Shown: positions 1 through 10,196, numbered from the stretch's first letter. The stretch: DNA of 64,000 nt from Syncephalastrum monosporum B8922 (GCA_000697355.1 JNEN01001200.1:1-64000), one strand, 5' to 3'. Numbers and translations: made by a program. Notes: generated by a model from the letters alone, not told the origin.

Positions 1-433
1 TAATATATTTATATATCCATATATTTATAGGAATATGTAGACATATATGAGAGCAACGTTTCATGTTGAATATAATTTAAACTAATTGTTAATATTTCTC
101 AAGATTATCTATATATATTCTAGCTAAACTTTTAAAATATTTAAAGAAAATAATAATTATTTTTCAAATAACAATTATTTTGGAAATAAGGTTGTTATTG
201 AAATAACTGCTTATTTCTTTATCTACATTTGAAATATTCCCTGTTGCAACTTATAAAATTAAAATTTTAACGATTGGTAGTCCATATTTCTTTCACATTA
301 CTTTTTGTTTAAAAAGTAACAAAAAAACCAAAGAACTTATCTTTGGAAACAGCACTTCGTAAGTTTTTTGCAACTTACAAAGAGATATTAATGTTTTTAT
401 ATTTATAGTTATATTTAGAAATAGACTTATATA
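1..433. other. AT-rich non-coding edge sequence
   Basis: Very AT-rich sequence with no open frame of note, running into an LTR-like repeat that begins near 434. It does not continue the LINE found on the other side of that repeat, so it may be the inner part of a larger element whose body lies outside the window. I see no coding signal in it. Confidence 0.5.
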
Positions 434-976
434 TGTTGATATTAATATTAATAGGTTTAGAACGTTTCTCAACAGAAGAAGTCTGTGAGAATGTGTGTAG
501 GTTGTTTTTGTTTATAAGGTAGTTGAACTTGTGTTCTGAACTGCTGCTACTTGGGTTCTATCTTCTACCCTTTATATACACTTCTTGGATATTATATTCA
601 GATGCCGTTATCCGATGTTCGGTCTTGTACGAACCAATCGGTTATTAAGTGCGTAATGCGGGTATTTCTGGACTGAGCCAGGCCATGGTCCTTTTACCAT
701 GTCTCATAATAAGCACCAATGCTATTGACGTGTCAGATCATATCGTCATTGCCAAGCCAGTGAGACCTACTAATTCAGGTACTCAGCTCAGGTGCTAATA
801 TAATAACAAGTTCCGGCATCACTTAGTGTGGGCACTAGGCTAATAGCGGATATCTCAGACATTCTTGTCTCGGCAATACTTTGTCACTTTGTTCTGGACA
901 ATATGTCTCGGTATTATTATTAGGCAGTATAGATCGAGAGTAACCGTTCTAAGACTAAGTGGTGACATTTACCACA
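434..976. mobile_element. LTR-like repeat, family 1, copy 1
   Basis: About 543 bp beginning TGTTGATATT and ending TTTACCACA. It aligns with the solo LTR at 6475-6989 along most of its length: shared blocks include GTGAGAATGTGTGTAGG, CCAATCGGT and ATTATTATTAGGCAGTATAGAT. The right flank is LINE ORF2 (minus strand), which is cut at 977. No 5-bp target duplication matches across the two ends (ATATA on the left, ATGAG on the right). It is therefore either one end of a longer element extending left or a rearranged solo LTR. Orientation is not determined. Confidence 0.7.
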
Positions 977-1249
977 ATGAGGGATGCAACGCTGGGTTTC
1001 ACGCGCTGTAGCGGTTCTCTTGAGATATCCCACGTCCCGCTCTCCTTTTTCTCGCCAGATTTTACCGGCTCGCAATGCGTCGGTATTGGCAATGTCTTGT
1101 TGGAGGGAGCTGATTTGCTGTTCGACACGATCTAAGAGCCATGTGCCACGTCGATGATTCCGAAGGAGTTTATTTCGACGGCGGTGCAAGGACTTGAGCG
1201 TGCGTTGCCTCCATGCTTCGTTACGGAACTGGAATCGTCGAGCCACTGA

Positions 1250-2023
1250 TATCAGAATGCGAAAGCGCGTGTTGCCTGCCGGAAGTGCAAGGAGGAAGAC
1301 AGAAAGACACACAGGACAGGACAACCGGACAGGAGGGACAAGAAGGTGGCAGCCCAGAGGAAGGAGCAGACAGACAGGAAGCAAGAAGCAGGACAAGACA
1401 GAGACAGAAGTCTAGCAACGAATCAAGAGACTGTACACACAGGAGGTCAACACACCAACGCAGGATCAGGACAGGATGAGTACTAACCTCGCGAGTGAAG
1501 GATCAAGGAAACCAGACGGAACTGGGGAACAGAACTAGTACGGAAACTAGAGACAGAAAGACTGATAGTCTAAGACAAGAATGATCCTACACAAGCGGGT
1601 CAGAACTCAGGTACGCGTGAGCGTGGTGTTAGGTGCTGCGAACCTATGATCACAGGGACAAGACCAGAGAGACAAAGAACAGGGACCCAGAGACAAAGGA
1701 CAAGGTATGAAGGATAAAGGATATTATAACAAGATAATCAGATATCGTTTATTGTTGATATTAGGCCAAGTATATATAGGCGAGTTGAAGAATGAAGACA
1801 ATAAACGATATGAACTGGAATGAAGGGGAAGGGGAGAGACCACGAAGACAACGAAGACAACGAAGACAACAGAGACAGCAGAGACAGCAGAGAAGAGACA
1901 ACAGAGACAACGAGGGGCGCAGAAGGAATGTGCGTGACCATACCAGATGGTCTACCCAGGGAAAATATCGCTATGACAACGACTCAGGGCGAGGTATGCA
2001 CATGTCGGTAAGAGATCATGACA
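1250..2023 (-). mobile_element. LTR-C, solo LTR-like insertion in LINE ORF2
   Basis: 774 bp flanked by the direct duplication ACTGA at 1245-1249 and 2024-2028. Read on the minus strand it starts TGTCATGATC, matching the TGTCAYGA start of LTR-A and LTR-B, and it contains the CCTAACACC block also seen in LTR-A. Taking it out with one duplication rejoins ORF2 in frame (QQTKSVARRF). The far end reads CTGATA rather than the usual CA, so the terminus is mutated or differs from family consensus. It contains a short purine-rich tandem repeat at about 1839-1912. Confidence 0.65.
1839..1912 (+). repeat. Purine-rich short tandem repeat (GACAACGAA-like)
   Basis: Imperfect tandem copies of a 9-bp unit close to GAAGACAAC, degrading into GAGACAGCA units, inside LTR-C. 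Short open frames through it encode low-complexity Arg/Gln/Asp strings and are not genes. Confidence 0.7.
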
Positions 2024-3865
2024 ACTGACTTGGTCTGTTGTTTAATCCGTTCCCAATCTGATTGTGCACTGGATTCAGTGAATCAAAGGGATTCTGCAAG
2101 GACAGAGAACGAACTCGAAAGGGCGTCTTGGAATGCGTGACTTTGGGCCAAGTGGGGACGCGCTCTCCAGAAGCTAGGACCACGAGCAGTTGTGCCAGCT
2201 AGGAGGGTAATAGAAAGCAGGGCGTGATCGGTCCAGGTTTCATTCAGAAAATCAACAGCATTGCTTTTGACATGTCCTAGTAAATCGGGCGTTACGAAGA
2301 CAAAATCAATGCAGGTGTGGGCTCGTGCACCATGGAAGGTCGGCCGGGGGGGGGGCGTGTGAGGTTCATTAATCCCATCTCGAAAGTTCGAATGTATGAA
2401 GTCGAAGAAAGGACGAAGTCGAAGAGGTAGTCGGGTATTGGGGTGGAGAGCTAGTGGCAGGTTGAAATCGCCAGCAATGACCGTGCGTCGGAGTGACTCT
2501 GGATTACCGGAACGGAGGAGTTCAAGAAGGAGGTCGAAAAATTGGGTTTTGATGTCGGTGCTGTTGGAAGCAGGGGCGTAGAGATTGATAAGTGTGGTTG
2601 AAAGGCTTGATTGAGATGTTCGAGGCGGAAAATTTGGATCCGGCGGTCATAGGAAGACAGTATTGGGCTGATATTGAGCTCAGGGAGCAAGATAACGATG
2701 CCAAATGTTCTGTCCACTGTGATTGGTTGGCTTGGAATTCTAAGTGAAGCTGAGCTTGGACATCGGGGTCAAGAGTGTTAGTGTCTTGAAGAAATATTAT
2801 GTCTAGCTTGAGGGAGCGAAGGAATCTGATGAAAGAGCGGCGTAGTGATACGTGGGTGTGTTTAGCGAGAGAACGGCAGTTCACCGACCCTATCTTGTAA
2901 TCCAGTTGTTTGACTAGCGTCATGAATTACTGATATTTGGGTTTGGGTACGTGTTTACGCGGAGACCTGCGCAACCCGACGGTCGCTGGCTTTGCGTCTT
3001 TGATAGCGCTTCTTTTCGTGGGTGTGGTCTTTAACGGAACAAGGCCCCGATGTATAGACCCCTCATCGAGTTCTGTAACAGTCGATTGCGTCTTTTTGCC
3101 CGATAGCACTTGTTGTGATACGTTGTGTTTCAGATCTCTCTTGGCGGCAGGACTAAGCGCCAGCACATCATGGTCTTCGGGTTGACTCTCGGGGGATGTC
3201 GCGTTGGGGATGTGATCGTCATCGACCGACATACCATCACTGTGAATACCACGCGTGTCACGCATAGCGGGAACGAAACTAGAACTGGATTCCATTTGGC
3301 CAGCGGGGACGGGGTAAGTCACCTCGGAATTCGATAGACTAGGGCTAATATTGAGCTCCTCACTGGAGGACGGGAGCGGTGCAGCACTAACGACGGTACT
3401 GAGCTGGGACTCCCGCATCGGACTTAGCAAGGGAGAGGACTGGGTAGAGGCAGAAAGGTTCTCTGGCGTCGCTCCCGACTCGGGGGGGGGAATGGGCGTT
3501 GGGACGTCAGCCTTGTAACGTTTGTGAGACAGTGGGTTGCGGCTTCGTGGACAATGAGCTGCGATATGTCTCAGCATTTGACAATTGTAGCACCGTATTT
3601 TGGGACGCTCGGGGCAGTCAATTTTTGCGTGGCCATCTTCATGACAGTATCGGCAATAGCATCCCATCTTCTGCCAGGTGGCATGAAGACATGATTCACC
3701 GTCGTGCCATGGGATCTTATGGGACAGGGTTTTGGTGGTACGCGTTTCAGAGGTGCAAAGTTCCAAGTAACCATATCCTTCCCCCAGAGACCAGGTGTGG
3801 TAAACCATCACCCGTCGGTTTGTCTCGTTACCGTTGAGAAAGTCTAGATTGGCCTCTATACCCAA

Positions 3866-4244
3866 TCATAGTATCGGTTGCTATCATGCACTTATTCAAC
3901 TCCTCCATCGCCGGTTCACTTAACTGCATATGAAACCGTAAAGAAGTATTCCATACTGCTTCTCTCATCTAATGGCACAGTTCCATATGCAAGCTGCATC
4001 TGCCATTGTATATTCAATCACAGGTACACCGTACCTGATGAAAATATTTTATTATCTTATTACTGGTTCTTTCTACTCAGCTGGATGAAACATATTGAAT
4101 TCTATATAAGACGATAGTTGGATAGACATAGTCATTACATCATTACTTGATACTCAACTTACCTCAATATAAGTTCATTCTCACTCATTCTCTTGTTCCC
4201 TTTTTATTCTCTTTACTGCACATTCTTCTCTCTATATCTCACCA
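3866..4244. mobile_element. Unclassified ~380-bp insert in LINE ORF1
   Basis: The ORF1 reading stops abruptly after HLFKTTKGAW at about 4240 and resumes with GIEANLDFLNG at about 3863, so roughly 380 bp do not belong to ORF1. The insert is AT-rich, has no coding signal, and shows neither a clean TG...CA border nor a convincing target duplication. Exact ends are uncertain by a few bases. It could be a diverged solo LTR or a non-autonomous element. Confidence 0.5.
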
Positions 4245-4801
4245 GGCGCCCTTTGTAGTCTTGAATAAGTGTAGATCTAAGACACAGCCAAAAGGGGACA
4301 AAGAGGAAACGAGTCCTTCCATCACCTCGACTTGAGAAATAATGGGAATATTGGCAAGATTGACACGAAGCACATTACTGTCCGGATCGAGGGCACGAGA
4401 GGCGCGTAATTTAGCGTTACCCACAGCGAGTTCAGTACTACATGCCATTTGAGCGGCATCCTCATCACGGAGGATGAGCTCAAGAAGCAGTCTGGAGCCA
4501 TCTTTATGTTTCTTGATGCCTAGGCCGACACCAGTGGGGAACAAAGAGCGAGCCGCTTCCATGAAGTCGGATTCAGATACACCAGCGGAACTAATGTCAT
4601 AATACACGCTCGGCTGTTTGCTGGAGGCACGCCGCCAGACGCGAGCTGAGGTGGACGACAGGTTGGAATTACTATCGGTGCTGTAAACGGGTTCATCAAT
4701 GCCTTTTGCTACAGCAGCATAAGATCGTCTGGTGTTTCCGCTTGGATTTGGAGAGGTGGAAGCGAGGGGTGGAGTAGATCCACCAGAGTCTGGTGGGAGC
4801 G

Positions 4802-5472
4802 TGTCACGATCAAAACACGACCACCAAGTTATGGTCGTACTACCTTCCCGTTTTGACGCATACTTCCTTTCCTTTGCATTGTGTTGTTTTCGTTTACCAT
4901 TTCCCTTTTACACGTCTACTCATAACATTCCCTTTTCGATATCACAACAAGCACCTTTTCCGTCCACCGTCCATCCTTCATCATCCGTCTAAATAGTCTT
5001 CTATTTTGTATAAATATATCATCAAATTATCTTGCCATATTCTAACCTAGTCCTCTCTTGTCTCTGTCTCTTGCCTTGCCTCTCTGTCAAGTCCCTTAAG
5101 GATCCTCGTGCAAGCCAAGTCCTGAATCTCTGTCTGTATCTTTGTATCCGTCTACCTCGCTTCCAGTTGTAGAGTCACATCTCGCTCGCTCTACTTGCTT
5201 ACTGCTTCTTGTCCCTGGTTGCCTCGTACTGTATGTCTCTGGATCATTGCGAATATGAAGGATTTTGGTATATAATCTCCTGTAGAATAGCTACTGTCTA
5301 CTGTGGCATACAGTATATCCCTTGTATTGTCTCGACCTTTGTTATATAACCCTCAGTTCGGTATGTACCTTATCTGGAGGCGTAGAGTAGTGCCTAACAC
5401 CCCGTCTTAGTCCTGTAATCCTTCCCCTTTTGTCTTGTCTTGTCCTGTCCTGTCCTGTCTTCATCAACGACA
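4802..5472 (+). mobile_element. LTR-A, solo LTR in LINE ORF1
   Basis: 671 bp starting TGTCACGATC and ending AACGACA, flanked by the 5-bp target duplication GAGCG at 4797-4801 and 5473-5477. It lies after the ninth codon of LINE ORF1 and its removal restores the frame. Bases 4961-5363 are the reverse complement of 6990-7392 in LTR-B without any difference I can see. The last part holds a GTCCT-type 5-mer run (about 5436-5462). No internal retrotransposon domain is attached, so it is a solo LTR left by recombination. Confidence 0.8.
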
Positions 5473-5502
5473 GAGCGGCAGAGTTTTAGGAGAAAGAGCC
5501 AT

Positions 5503-6440
5503 GAACCTTATCTTATTTGACACTTCTTTCCCCTTTTTTGTCTTTCTTGGGTAATTCATATCCACCTTTTCTCACTCCGAACCTACCTACGTGCCTTGGA
5601 GGTATATAAAGAACCCCATACCTCATACCTCATATCCACCTGGCCTTGTATTTAACAGCCAAAAGGGTTACGACACGCCTAATATTCTCTTGTCTTTATA
5701 TCAAAAGAAATTACACACTTACAGTATGGATACTGTTACTTTATTGCTTTTGCCTTTTACCTGTGGTTTGTATATTGTTATATCGCAGTTTCGTAGCGGC
5801 AAATTCCAAAGTTGTGCCCGTTCCTCTGTAATAGTCGATATCACTCACTAAATTCACTATCACCTGGATATTAAAGCAGCAAAGATATAGTTAGAACAAT
5901 ATTACCTATATCTTGGGTACATCATCTGAAGATATGAGTATTATCATATCTAAAGGACGTGTTTTAGTCGGTTTGAAATCTCTATCAGCAATTTGTAGTA
6001 TTCGCATGTGAAATTGTGAATGAGACATGGTGATTGACAGTGCAGTCGAAAAGACTGATAAGTAGGAGGTAAGAGAGACGGAACCAGAGGCAAACATTAT
6101 TTGAAGTGTAGAGCTGTACCTAGTCTGCTTGAATAAAGGACCATAAGTACACGACAGCAGATGTTGTATACAGGGCTATATCCAGAAGTTTTAAAAAAAT
6201 ATTATCACTCGACCGGAGCAATTATCACGCAGCCTAAAAGCACATTTGTTGTGCAGGTTTTGGATAACATAAAGACGAAAAGAGAAGCATCCGAAAACCT
6301 GTCACTTTTGTTTAAGGTGAAGTCACACCACGAACCCTTATCGGTCGGTTATCGGTTATACCAAAAGTTATCGGTTCGATTTCGGTTATCACAATAACCG
6401 AACCGACCGATAAGGAGCTTAGACCGGTAGGATACAACAG
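5503..6440. other. LINE 5' flank and unassigned non-coding sequence
   Basis: Upstream side of the LINE (its 5' untranslated region may start here) followed by AT-rich sequence without a credible gene. The only structured piece is the inverted repeat at 6336-6415, listed separately. Short frames here show no recognisable domain. Confidence 0.5.
6336..6415. repeat. CGGTTAT-rich inverted repeat (hairpin)
   Basis: The left arm 6336-6359 and right arm 6394-6415 are reverse complements apart from a 2-nt bulge, around a 34-nt loop that contains further copies of a TTATCGGTT-like unit. It lies just inside the truncated end of LTR-B. Such GGTT/AACC-rich hairpins occur at ends of small non-autonomous DNA elements, but no target duplication was identified here. 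Confidence 0.65.
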
Positions 6441-7525
6441 GTACTACTCTACGCCTCCAGACAAGGTACATACCTGTGATATATGAAGGGCAGAAAATAA
6501 AGAAAGATAAAAGAGACAAAAGAGTCAGTGAGAATGTGTGTAGGTTTTTGTAAAGACAGTTGTGTGTGTGAACTTGTGTTCTTGATTGATTCTACTTGGC
6601 TACTCGAGTCTGCCCTTTATATGTTCTTCTTGAATCTCATTTATGATGCCATGATCCGGATACTCGACTGTATACGAGCCAATCGGTATAGTATAGAGTG
6701 CGTGATGCGGATAAATTTCAATTGACATGTCGGATAAATGTGTCAATGCTAAGACAGTGAAACATACTAATTTCAGGTACCTAGATTTATGCCAATGTCA
6801 TAATAGAAATGCCGGTATTCCTTACACGGCTCTTCTTCATCATCTTTGCGGGTAATCATTATCATATTAGACGTGCTTGTCTCGGTAATAATATTTATTT
6901 CTTTCTTGGCGTTCAATCTCGGTATTATTATTAGGCAGTATAGATTAAGAGCAACCGTATCAATGACTAAGTGGTCACATCTACCACAATACCGAACTGA
7001 GGGTTATATAACAAAGGTCGAGACAATACAAGGGATATACTGTATGCCACAGTAGACAGTAGCTATTCTACAGGAGATTATATACCAAAATCCTTCATAT
7101 TCGCAATGATCCAGAGACATACAGTACGAGGCAACCAGGGACAAGAAGCAGTAAGCAAGTAGAGCGAGCGAGATGTGACTCTACAACTGGAAGCGAGGTA
7201 GACGGATACAAAGATACAGACAGAGATTCAGGACTTGGCTTGCACGAGGATCCTTAAGGGACTTGACAGAGAGGCAAGGCAAGAGACAGAGACAAGAGAG
7301 GACTAGGTTAGAATATGGCAAGATAATTTGATGATATATTTATACAAAATAGAAGACTATTTAGACGGATGATGAAGGATGGACGGTGGACGAGAAAGGT
7401 GCTTGTATGATATCGAAAGGCGAAATGGTAAACAACATCAACAACAAGACAAAGGGAATAGGAATACGTGTCCATAGGGAAAGGTAGTAGGACTTATGAC
7501 TGGCTGCTGCAGTTATGTCATGACA
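6441..7525 (-). mobile_element. LTR-B, inverted truncated copy of LTR-A, split by a solo LTR
   Basis: Reverse-oriented copy of LTR-A in two pieces, 6441-6474 and about 6990-7525. The 515-bp family 1 LTR (6475-6989) sits between them. Read on the minus strand it starts TGTCATGACA at 7525 and follows LTR-A until it diverges at 6441, where the last ~75 bp of the LTR are missing. The stretch 6990-7392 is identical to LTR-A, whereas the outer ~130 bp differ by many substitutions and indels. Confidence 0.75.
6475..6989. mobile_element. Solo LTR, family 1, copy 2
   Basis: 515 bp, starts TGTGATATAT and ends CTACCACA, giving short terminal inverted repeats (TGTGATA / TACCACA). It is flanked by the 5-bp duplication ATACC at 6470-6474 and 6990-6994. 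The empty site survives in LTR-A (reverse complement around 5359-5363), where the sequence runs straight through, so the ends are fixed to the base. Related to the LTR at 434-976. Confidence 0.88.
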
Positions 7526-7529
7526 TAAC

Positions 7530-8716
7530 CGGACGGAGATGGTTTACCACACAGACACACCGATGTATCCGCCTCCGTGCAACGCCGGAGATCATCCGGA
7601 GTCGTCGTGTCTTCCCTGCGTTCATGCGTGTAACTTGTTCCTGGCAAGGTCACCCTATGGGATCTCTTTTCCAGCCTATGCCTTCCGCCTGACATCCCTG
7701 GTCTCAGCTACTCTGGTCGCCTCGGCCCAGTAGACGCATATCCCCGGGGCCGTTTATTCGACCAGCGTGTGTTGTTTCGTCCTTGGCAAACAAAGCGGTA
7801 CCGACAAGTGGTCGCTCCTCCAGTGAGCCCGACACTCTCGGCCACAAACTGGCATAAATTTTGGCAACTCCCACTCAACTTCATCGCCCGAACATTTGGT
7901 ATCGAGCAACCCACGGCGAACTTACCCACTGCTTCGCACCGTATTGGAATGCCAGGGATCGCTTCTGCGAGGTGTCAACTGTGCATGACATCTCTTCATG
8001 ATCCGTCGCATTTCCTCGTCACATGTCCGTCTCGTCTCCCGGTCCAAGACAGCGTTTGGAGTCACATCTTCTACGTACCTCCTCGCCCAGAAGCGCTGAT
8101 ACGTCTCTTCCTCCAGCTCGATCTAGAATCTTTTTTCGTGATACGACCCCTCCCCAGCAGCTACCATTCAAATTGTCCTGTGGCTGGCATATTGGTGCCT
8201 GATCTTCGATCGAAAACCGTTTGACCCTGCCCAGGTTATCTCCACAGCCTTATGTATGATACATCTACAGCCATAGGTATTACCAGTATAGTTCACTTCC
8301 TGAGTATAGTCCTAATCCGTCTTACATTCATATCCTCATTTCCGCCACGGCCACGGCACACCCTTGCAATGCACGTGCGACCATCATCCTCCCACAATGA
8401 ATCGCAGTCTTAATCCGATGTGAATAAAAATGTGCTGTGCCCTACAAAACGATCACTGTGGAATTCTCTTTGGTTCCAATATATTGGCACTATCCACCCT
8501 CGAGGACATTTTGAAAGCACTATGGTTCTTGCAAGTCCCTTCCCCTCAAGACTTACGGGTTTCCGGCTTCGATTTTGTCGCCTGTGTTCTGCTGGCTCCA
8601 TGGCGGGCACGCTGGAGATGTATTTTTGACGAGGTGCCGTGTCGTTTTAATACTGCGCACAAAAAAGCTTGCCGTCTTGTGGACATCATTAATGCGGAAC
8701 GTGCCCTTCAACCCTA
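7530..8716 (+). mobile_element. LINE 3' remnant (ORF2 C-terminal zinc-binding domain)
   Basis: Plus-strand remnant of a second LINE. The frame 7769-8224 contains a block typical of the reverse-transcriptase-associated zinc-binding domain: FWQLPLNF, then CQLCMTSLHDPSHFLVTCP. After several stops, the frame 8430-8716 shows the usual C-terminal end (ALWFLQ ... APWRARWRCIF). No reverse transcriptase palm remains. Stops and frame changes show it is a pseudogene. It is inverted relative to the LINE at 977-5502, and LTR-B borders its 5' side. Confidence 0.6.
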
Positions 8717-8968
8717 GGTTAAGCATAGCTCTTCTGCTTCATTCTCTTTTTTCCTTTCTTTCTACACTTTGTACTTTGTCCTTAATCCCGTTTTTCTCAT
8801 CTTTTGCCGTCTGTTCGCTGCTCCTTCTTTCTCTAATTTAGTGCACTACGGACAATAAGCTCAGTTGTCACCAGAAATCTAAACGTAGTGGCGTGTTCGG
8901 ACAGTGAACTCAATGCCAAAGAAAAAAATCAATGCAATTTTTTTTTTATCTTTTTCCCTTTTATCACA

Positions 8969-10196
8969 ATGGAGGTGGGAAACAATGATGAAGCATTTGA
9001 CTTTAGCCAAGTGATTTCGTCCGCTTCTGCAGGGCTGGAGGCTGTTTTGAAGGATAAGTCTGTCCAGAAGCGCAAAGAAAAGAGACAGCAAGAAGAAAAA
9101 GAGAAACAGGTACAAGGCAAAAGTAGACAAGCAAGCTGTAAGAATCGTTTCAATTAAGCAAAACATGGATTAGCGTGAACTTGCTCGTCAGAAACGCCAA
9201 GCGAAAAAAGAACAGCGAGAGAAAAACAAGAAACGCAAGCGTGGTGAAGAAGTGAGCAGCGATGAGGGCGAGAACGAGAATGAAACCGGCGGCGGCTCTG
9301 CACAGACGAAGAAGGGCAAGATCGCACACTCCACTCAGCGTACAAGCTCAAATCGTCCTCGCGAAGGTGAACAGTATGGTGTATGGGTTGGCAACTTTGC
9401 ATTCAGCACAATGAAGAACACGATCCGCGAATATTTCGGTCAATGTGGCGAAATCACTCGCTTTGCCTGTCCAGACGGCAGTCGCGCAGGCCAATACAAC
9501 AAAGGCTTCTGCTACGTCTTTTACAGCTCCCCCGATGCGGTTGAAAAGGCGCTGGCCTTGTCCGAGAAGGAGCTCGACGGGCGTGCGCTTCTGGTCAAGG
9601 ATGCGTCCGACTATCAGCGTAAGGATGGCACGGTGGTTGACCCTAATAAGGCAAAGAAAGGCAGAAAGTCGGCCAACCCGCCCTGTGCGACACTCTTCCT
9701 CGGCAATCTGCCCCACAAGACCACGAAGGACTCTCTCAAGGCCCATTTCGAACAGTTTGGAGCTCTTTACGATATCCGGGTTGCCACGTTTCAGGATAAT
9801 CCAGATGTCTGCAAAGGTTTCGCCTATGCCGATTACAAACACTTGGATGACGCCAAGAAAGCATTCGAGGAATCAAGCTCATTCTACCTCGACGGGAAAC
9901 GTGTTCGCGTCGAATACGGCTCTGAAGACGCATATCGCCGCGGCCGACCTTGGATCTCACGTGGCGAGAAAGAACCTGCTCCGGCGAAACCCGGGAAACG
10001 CAGTGAATTAGTTGGAAAGGATGCTCCCAAGGACGTGGCAGAAAAGGAGCAAGCACCTCAGGAGGTCAAACGGCGTACACGCACCAAGGACCACACAAGG
10101 AACCAACGCGTTGCGCCTGGTAAGGCCTTGTCAGATGCCCCACGGGCGAAAACATCCATCCAAGAATTCTCTGGATCCAAAATTACCTTCGATTAA
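8969..10196 (+). CDS. Two-RRM RNA-binding protein (Rnp24/Nop12-like)
   Basis: Exons 8969-9109 and 9174-10196 encode 387 aa; the intron is 64 nt. A Lys/Arg-rich N-terminus and an acidic stretch precede two RNA-recognition motifs. RRM1 has RNP2 VWVGNF and RNP1 KGFCYVFY; RRM2 has RNP2 LFLGNL and RNP1 KGFAYADY. The basic tail ends soon after RRM2. The layout fits the nucleolar Nop12 and S. pombe Rnp24 type proteins, which act in pre-rRNA processing or other RNA binding. The start is the first ATG in frame with the RRMs, after a T-rich leader. The exact ortholog is inferred, not shown. Confidence 0.85.

Larger units (their letters stand above)
977..2923 (-). pseudogene. LINE ORF2 N-terminal part: APE-type endonuclease and linker
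   Basis: ORF2 begins at 2923, three bases after the ORF1 stop (TAA TTC ATG). The N-terminus has the apurinic-endonuclease fold seen in LINEs: an early SVNCRSL block, LDIIFLQDTN, then, after a frame break near 2700, an AGDFNL block around 2465-2485 and a TDHALL block around 2220-2240. LTR-C interrupts it at 1250-2023. The linker before the reverse transcriptase resumes at 1249 with ARRFQFRNEAW and ends at 977. The catalytic reverse transcriptase is absent from the window. The frame breaks and truncation make it a pseudogene. Confidence 0.8.
977..5502 (-). mobile_element. Degenerate LINE (non-LTR retrotransposon), 5' part, nested insertions
   Basis: Minus-strand LINE with ORF1 (start 5502, stop at 2927) followed by ORF2 (start 2923), cut by an LTR at 977 before the reverse transcriptase domain is reached. 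Three insertions interrupt it: LTR-A 4802-5472 in ORF1, an unclassified insert about 3866-4244 in ORF1, and LTR-C 1250-2023 in ORF2. Removing LTR-A and LTR-C with one copy of each target duplication restores a continuous frame across each junction. This supports real insertions into a once-intact element. The endonuclease part also carries frame breaks, so the copy is dead. Confidence 0.85.
2927..5502 (-). pseudogene. LINE ORF1 (gag-like, CCHC zinc knuckles), interrupted
   Basis: ORF1 nucleic-acid-binding protein of the LINE. The start is at 5502, and nine codons later the frame is split by LTR-A. It resumes at 4801 and runs through an RRSYAAVAKG stretch to the second insert (3866-4244), then continues to the stop at 2927. 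The C-terminal part carries two CX2CX4HX4C knuckles (CRYCHEDGHAKIDC and CYNCQMLRHIAAHC), then a Ser/Pro-rich tail. In related elements ORF1 packages the element RNA. The two insertions make this copy non-functional. Confidence 0.8.

Noticed and set aside
4802..7525. Reading the inverted pair as terminal inverted repeats of one large DNA transposon or a DIRS-type element
   Set aside because: LTR-A has its own GAGCG target duplication on both ends, so it is an independent insertion; no transposase or tyrosine recombinase lies between the arms.
9348..9842. 164-codon minus-strand frame
   Set aside because: Antisense shadow of the RRM gene exon; no domain of its own.
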